A stretch of DNA of 18,543 nucleotides, taken from Eutrophocola sp964629325. Lineage in GTDB: Bacteria; Pseudomonadota; Gammaproteobacteria; Pseudomonadales; Pseudohongiellaceae. Shown here one piece after another: positions 16,884 through 18,543 of this stretch (the stretch's first letter is position 1; each line of letters starts with the position of its first letter). The stretch lies in assembly GCA_964629325.1 (NCBI GenBank), contig CAZVSC010000056.1:1-18543 (forward strand). Reading direction: 5' to 3'. Below the pieces are notes generated by a model that saw only the letters and a program-made list of their open reading frames with translations, ran no database searches and was not told where the DNA came from. The position numbers were made by a program, and so were the translations under genes.

Positions 16884-16916
16884 TAAGCCGAGGGGACTGA
16901 AAGACCCCTCGGCTTA
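16884..16916 (-). terminator. Strong hairpin after tuf, possible partial terminator
   Basis: A perfect 12-bp stem (TAAGCCGAGGGG/CCCCTCGGCTTA) with a 9-nt loop starts about 20 bp after the tuf stop. The minus-strand sequence after it is GTCGTCTTAAG, not a T-run. It may act as a Rho-independent terminator only weakly, or protect the tuf mRNA 3' end while transcription continues into tRNA-Trp and secE. Confidence 0.5.
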
Positions 16917-16936
16917 AGGATAAAGACTGAAATTGC

Positions 16937-18130
16937 TTACTCGATGATCTTGGCTACCACGCCAGCACCAACAGTTCGTCCACCTTCACGAACCGCGAAA
17001 CGCTGACCTTCTTCCATCGCAATCGGCGCAATCAGCTCAACATTCATCTTGATGTTGTCGCCTGGCATAACCATTTCCACGCCCTCAGGCAGGGTAACGG
17101 CACCTGTTACGTCGGTAGTTTCGAAGTAGAACTGCGGACGGTAACCCTTGAAGAACGGGGTGTGACGACCACCTTCATCCTTGGACAGAACGTAGACTTC
17201 ACCTTCGAACTTGGTGTGCGGGGTGATGGTGCCCGGCTTAGCCAGCACCTGGCCACGCTCAACTTCTTCACGCTTGGTGCCGCGCAGCAGCACGCCCACG
17301 TTTTCACCGGCACGGCCTTCGTCCAGCAGCTTGCGGAACATTTCAACACCGGTACAGGTGGTTTTCTGGGTAGGCTTGATACCAACGATTTCGATTTCGT
17401 CGCCAACTTTGACGATACCGCGGTTGATACGGCCGGTTACCACGGTACCACGACCGGAGATGGAGAATACGTCTTCGATTGCCATCAGGAACGGCTTGTC
17501 GATATCGCGCTCGGGTTCGGGGATGTAGGAATCCAGGGCCTCAACCAGCTTTCTTACGGCAGTTGTGCCCATTTCGTTGTCATCCTTGCCTTCCAGCGCC
17601 ATCAGGGCGGAACCAACGATGATCGGAGTGTCGTCGCCCGGGAATTCGTACTGGTCGAGCAGTTCACGAATTTCCATTTCAACCAGCTCCAGCAGCTCAG
17701 CGTCGTCAACCATGTCTGCCTTGTTCATGAATACCACGATGTAGGGTACACCTACCTGGCGGCTCAGCAGGATGTGCTCACGAGTCTGCGGCATCGGGCC
17801 GTCAGCAGCGGAACATACCAGAATCGCACCGTCCATCTGTGCGGCACCGGTAATCATGTTCTTTACGTAGTCAGCGTGTCCCGGACAGTCAACGTGTGCG
17901 TAGTGACGCTTTTCAGAGTCATATTCGACGTGAGCAGTCGCGATGGTGATACCACGCTCCTTTTCTTCGGGGGCGTTGTCGATCTGGTCGAAGCCCCTGG
18001 CTTCACCGCCAAACTGTTCGGCACACACCCTGGTCAGGGCGGCAGTCAACGTGGTTTTACCATGGTCAACGTGACCGATAGTGCCGACATTCACGTGCGG
18101 TTTCTTTCTCTCAAATTTTTCCTTCGACAT
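16937..18130 (-). CDS. tuf: Translation elongation factor Tu (EF-Tu)
   Basis: EF-Tu delivers aminoacyl-tRNA to the ribosome as a GTP complex. The 397 residues are full length (E. coli 394). The GTPase motifs are intact: GHVDHGKT at 19-26, RGITI at 59-63 with T62, DCPGH at 81-85 with the catalytic H85, and NKAD at 136-139. Domains II and III follow to the conserved C-terminus VGAGVVAKIIE. GGAGG lies nine bases before the ATG. Position, downstream of tRNA-Gly and tRNA-Thr and upstream of secE-nusG, corresponds to tufB. It is the only tuf copy in the window; the usual tufA place after fusA is empty. Confidence 0.98.
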   Translation of the reverse strand: MSKEKFERKKPHVNVGTIGHVDHGKTTLTAALTRVCAEQFGGEARGFDQIDNAPEEKERGITIATAHVEYDSEKRHYAHVDCPGHADYVKNMITGAAQMDGAILVCSAADGPMPQTREHILLSRQVGVPYIVVFMNKADMVDDAELLELVEMEIRELLDQYEFPGDDTPIIVGSALMALEGKDDNEMGTTAVRKLVEALDSYIPEPERDIDKPFLMAIEDVFSISGRGTVVTGRINRGIVKVGDEIEIVGIKPTQKTTCTGVEMFRKLLDEGRAGENVGVLLRGTKREEVERGQVLAKPGTITPHTKFEGEVYVLSKDEGGRHTPFFKGYRPQFYFETTDVTGAVTLPEGVEMVMPGDNIKMNVELIAPIAMEEGQRFAVREGGRTVGAGVVAKIIE

Positions 18131-18262
18131 CGAATTAAGCCTCCGATTTACTCTATATTGCTAACTGAATTTGTTAAGTTTCTAATTAATAGTTTTAAAC
18201 TTATAAAAAGCCAGATACTTTGCTTATCTTCTTTTTATTACTTGTTTCTGTGTGCCAGAATC
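18131..18262 (-). other. AT-rich leader between tRNA-Thr and tuf
   Basis: The 132-bp spacer is strikingly AT-rich compared with the genes around it. AAGTTT (18176-18181) can pair with AAACTT (18197-18202). A TTAACA hexamer is present, but no well-spaced -10 follows it. Co-transcription of tuf with the tRNAs, as in E. coli, is the simplest reading. Confidence 0.45.
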
Positions 18263-18338
18263 TGGTGCTCACACCCAGAGTCGAACTGGGGACCTCATCA
18301 TTACCAATGATGCGCTCTACCACCTGAGCTATGCGAGC
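18263..18338 (-). tRNA. tRNA-Thr (anticodon GGT)
   Basis: The 76-nt cloverleaf has acceptor GCTCGCA/TGTGAGC (one G-U pair), D arm GCTC/GAGC with loop AGGTGGTA, anticodon stem CATCA/TGATG with GGT at 34-36, T stem CCCAG/CTGGG and encoded CCA. It lies directly upstream of tuf, the position of thrT in E. coli. Confidence 0.97.
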
Positions 18339-18384
18339 ATGATCCTTATCAATGGCAACCCTTTTCGGCTTCCAACTGATTGAC

Positions 18385-18458
<74 letters not shown>

Positions 18459-18480
18459 GAATCCTCTCTTGCCAGTTCGC

Positions 18481-18504
18481 TCAGATGATCGCTCAGACGA
18501 TCGC
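18481..18504. repeat. Tandem 12-bp repeat upstream of tRNA-Gly
   Basis: TCAGATGATCGC (18481-18492) is followed directly by TCAGACGATCGC (18493-18504), differing at one base, and the same TCGC precedes the first copy. It lies 22 bp from the tRNA-Gly 5' end. Confidence 0.7.
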
Positions 18505-18525
18505 CTATAACGCTCGCCGATCTTT

Positions 18526-18543
18526 CTCCTACCAGCTCCTACC
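18526..18543. repeat. Tandem 10-bp repeat at the window edge
   Basis: CTCCTACCAG is followed by CTCCTACC, where the window ends, so a second and possibly further copies may continue outside. Function is unknown. Confidence 0.6.

Overview
The window is a core translation/transcription locus of a gammaproteobacterium, with every gene read from the minus strand. The evidence is gene order (tRNA-Gly, tRNA-Thr, tuf, tRNA-Trp, secE, nusG, rplK, rplA, rplJ, rplL, rpoB, rpoC, rpsL, rpsG, fusA, rpsJ, start of rplC) and near-colinear proteins: the zinc cysteines C70/C72/C85/C88 and the NADFDGDQ motif of RpoC fall at the E. coli residue numbers. The genus cannot be fixed by eye. I found no mobile element, CRISPR array, pseudogene or accessory gene. 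The long plus-strand reading frames are antisense shadows of these conserved genes.

Layout in the direction of transcription (high to low coordinates). 18543-16741 is a tRNA/EF-Tu block: tRNA-Gly(TCC), tRNA-Thr(GGT), tuf, tRNA-Trp(CCA). 16641-15057 holds secE (SecYEG translocon), nusG (elongation factor), rplK and the start of rplA. 15057-12883 holds the stalk and L1-arm proteins rplA, rplJ, rplL, with a 498-bp rplA-rplJ spacer containing an L10-type leader. 12882-12497 is a 386-bp structured spacer with an RNase III-like double-stranded stem. 12496-4088 is rpoBC. 4087-3934 is a spacer holding an inverted array of 7-bp repeats and the promoter of the str operon. 3933-864 is rpsL-rpsG-fusA, closed by a strong intrinsic terminator. 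752-1 is a new promoter followed by rpsJ and the first 17 codons of rplC (S10 operon).

The genes make RNA polymerase, elongation factors, ribosomal proteins and export machinery. Some products act together: NusG bridges RNA polymerase to S10 (NusE); L11, L10 and L7/L12 form the factor-binding site for EF-Tu and EF-G. The spacers carry candidate autoregulatory RNAs where E. coli has them (before rplK for L1, before rplJ for L10, between rpsL and rpsG for S7).

No new multi-gene system is visible. The points most worth a second look are in the DNA between genes: (1) both strong promoters (rpsL and rpsJ) are TTGACT-17-TAMAAT and lie inside a terminator-like hairpin; (2) tufA is absent from its usual place between fusA and rpsJ, where a terminator and promoter separate the operons; (3) an inverted array of RGATACA heptads abuts the rpoC stop codon; (4) rpsJ has a short lysine-rich C-terminal extension running into AAACAAG tandem repeats and an unusually long rpsJ-rplC spacer.
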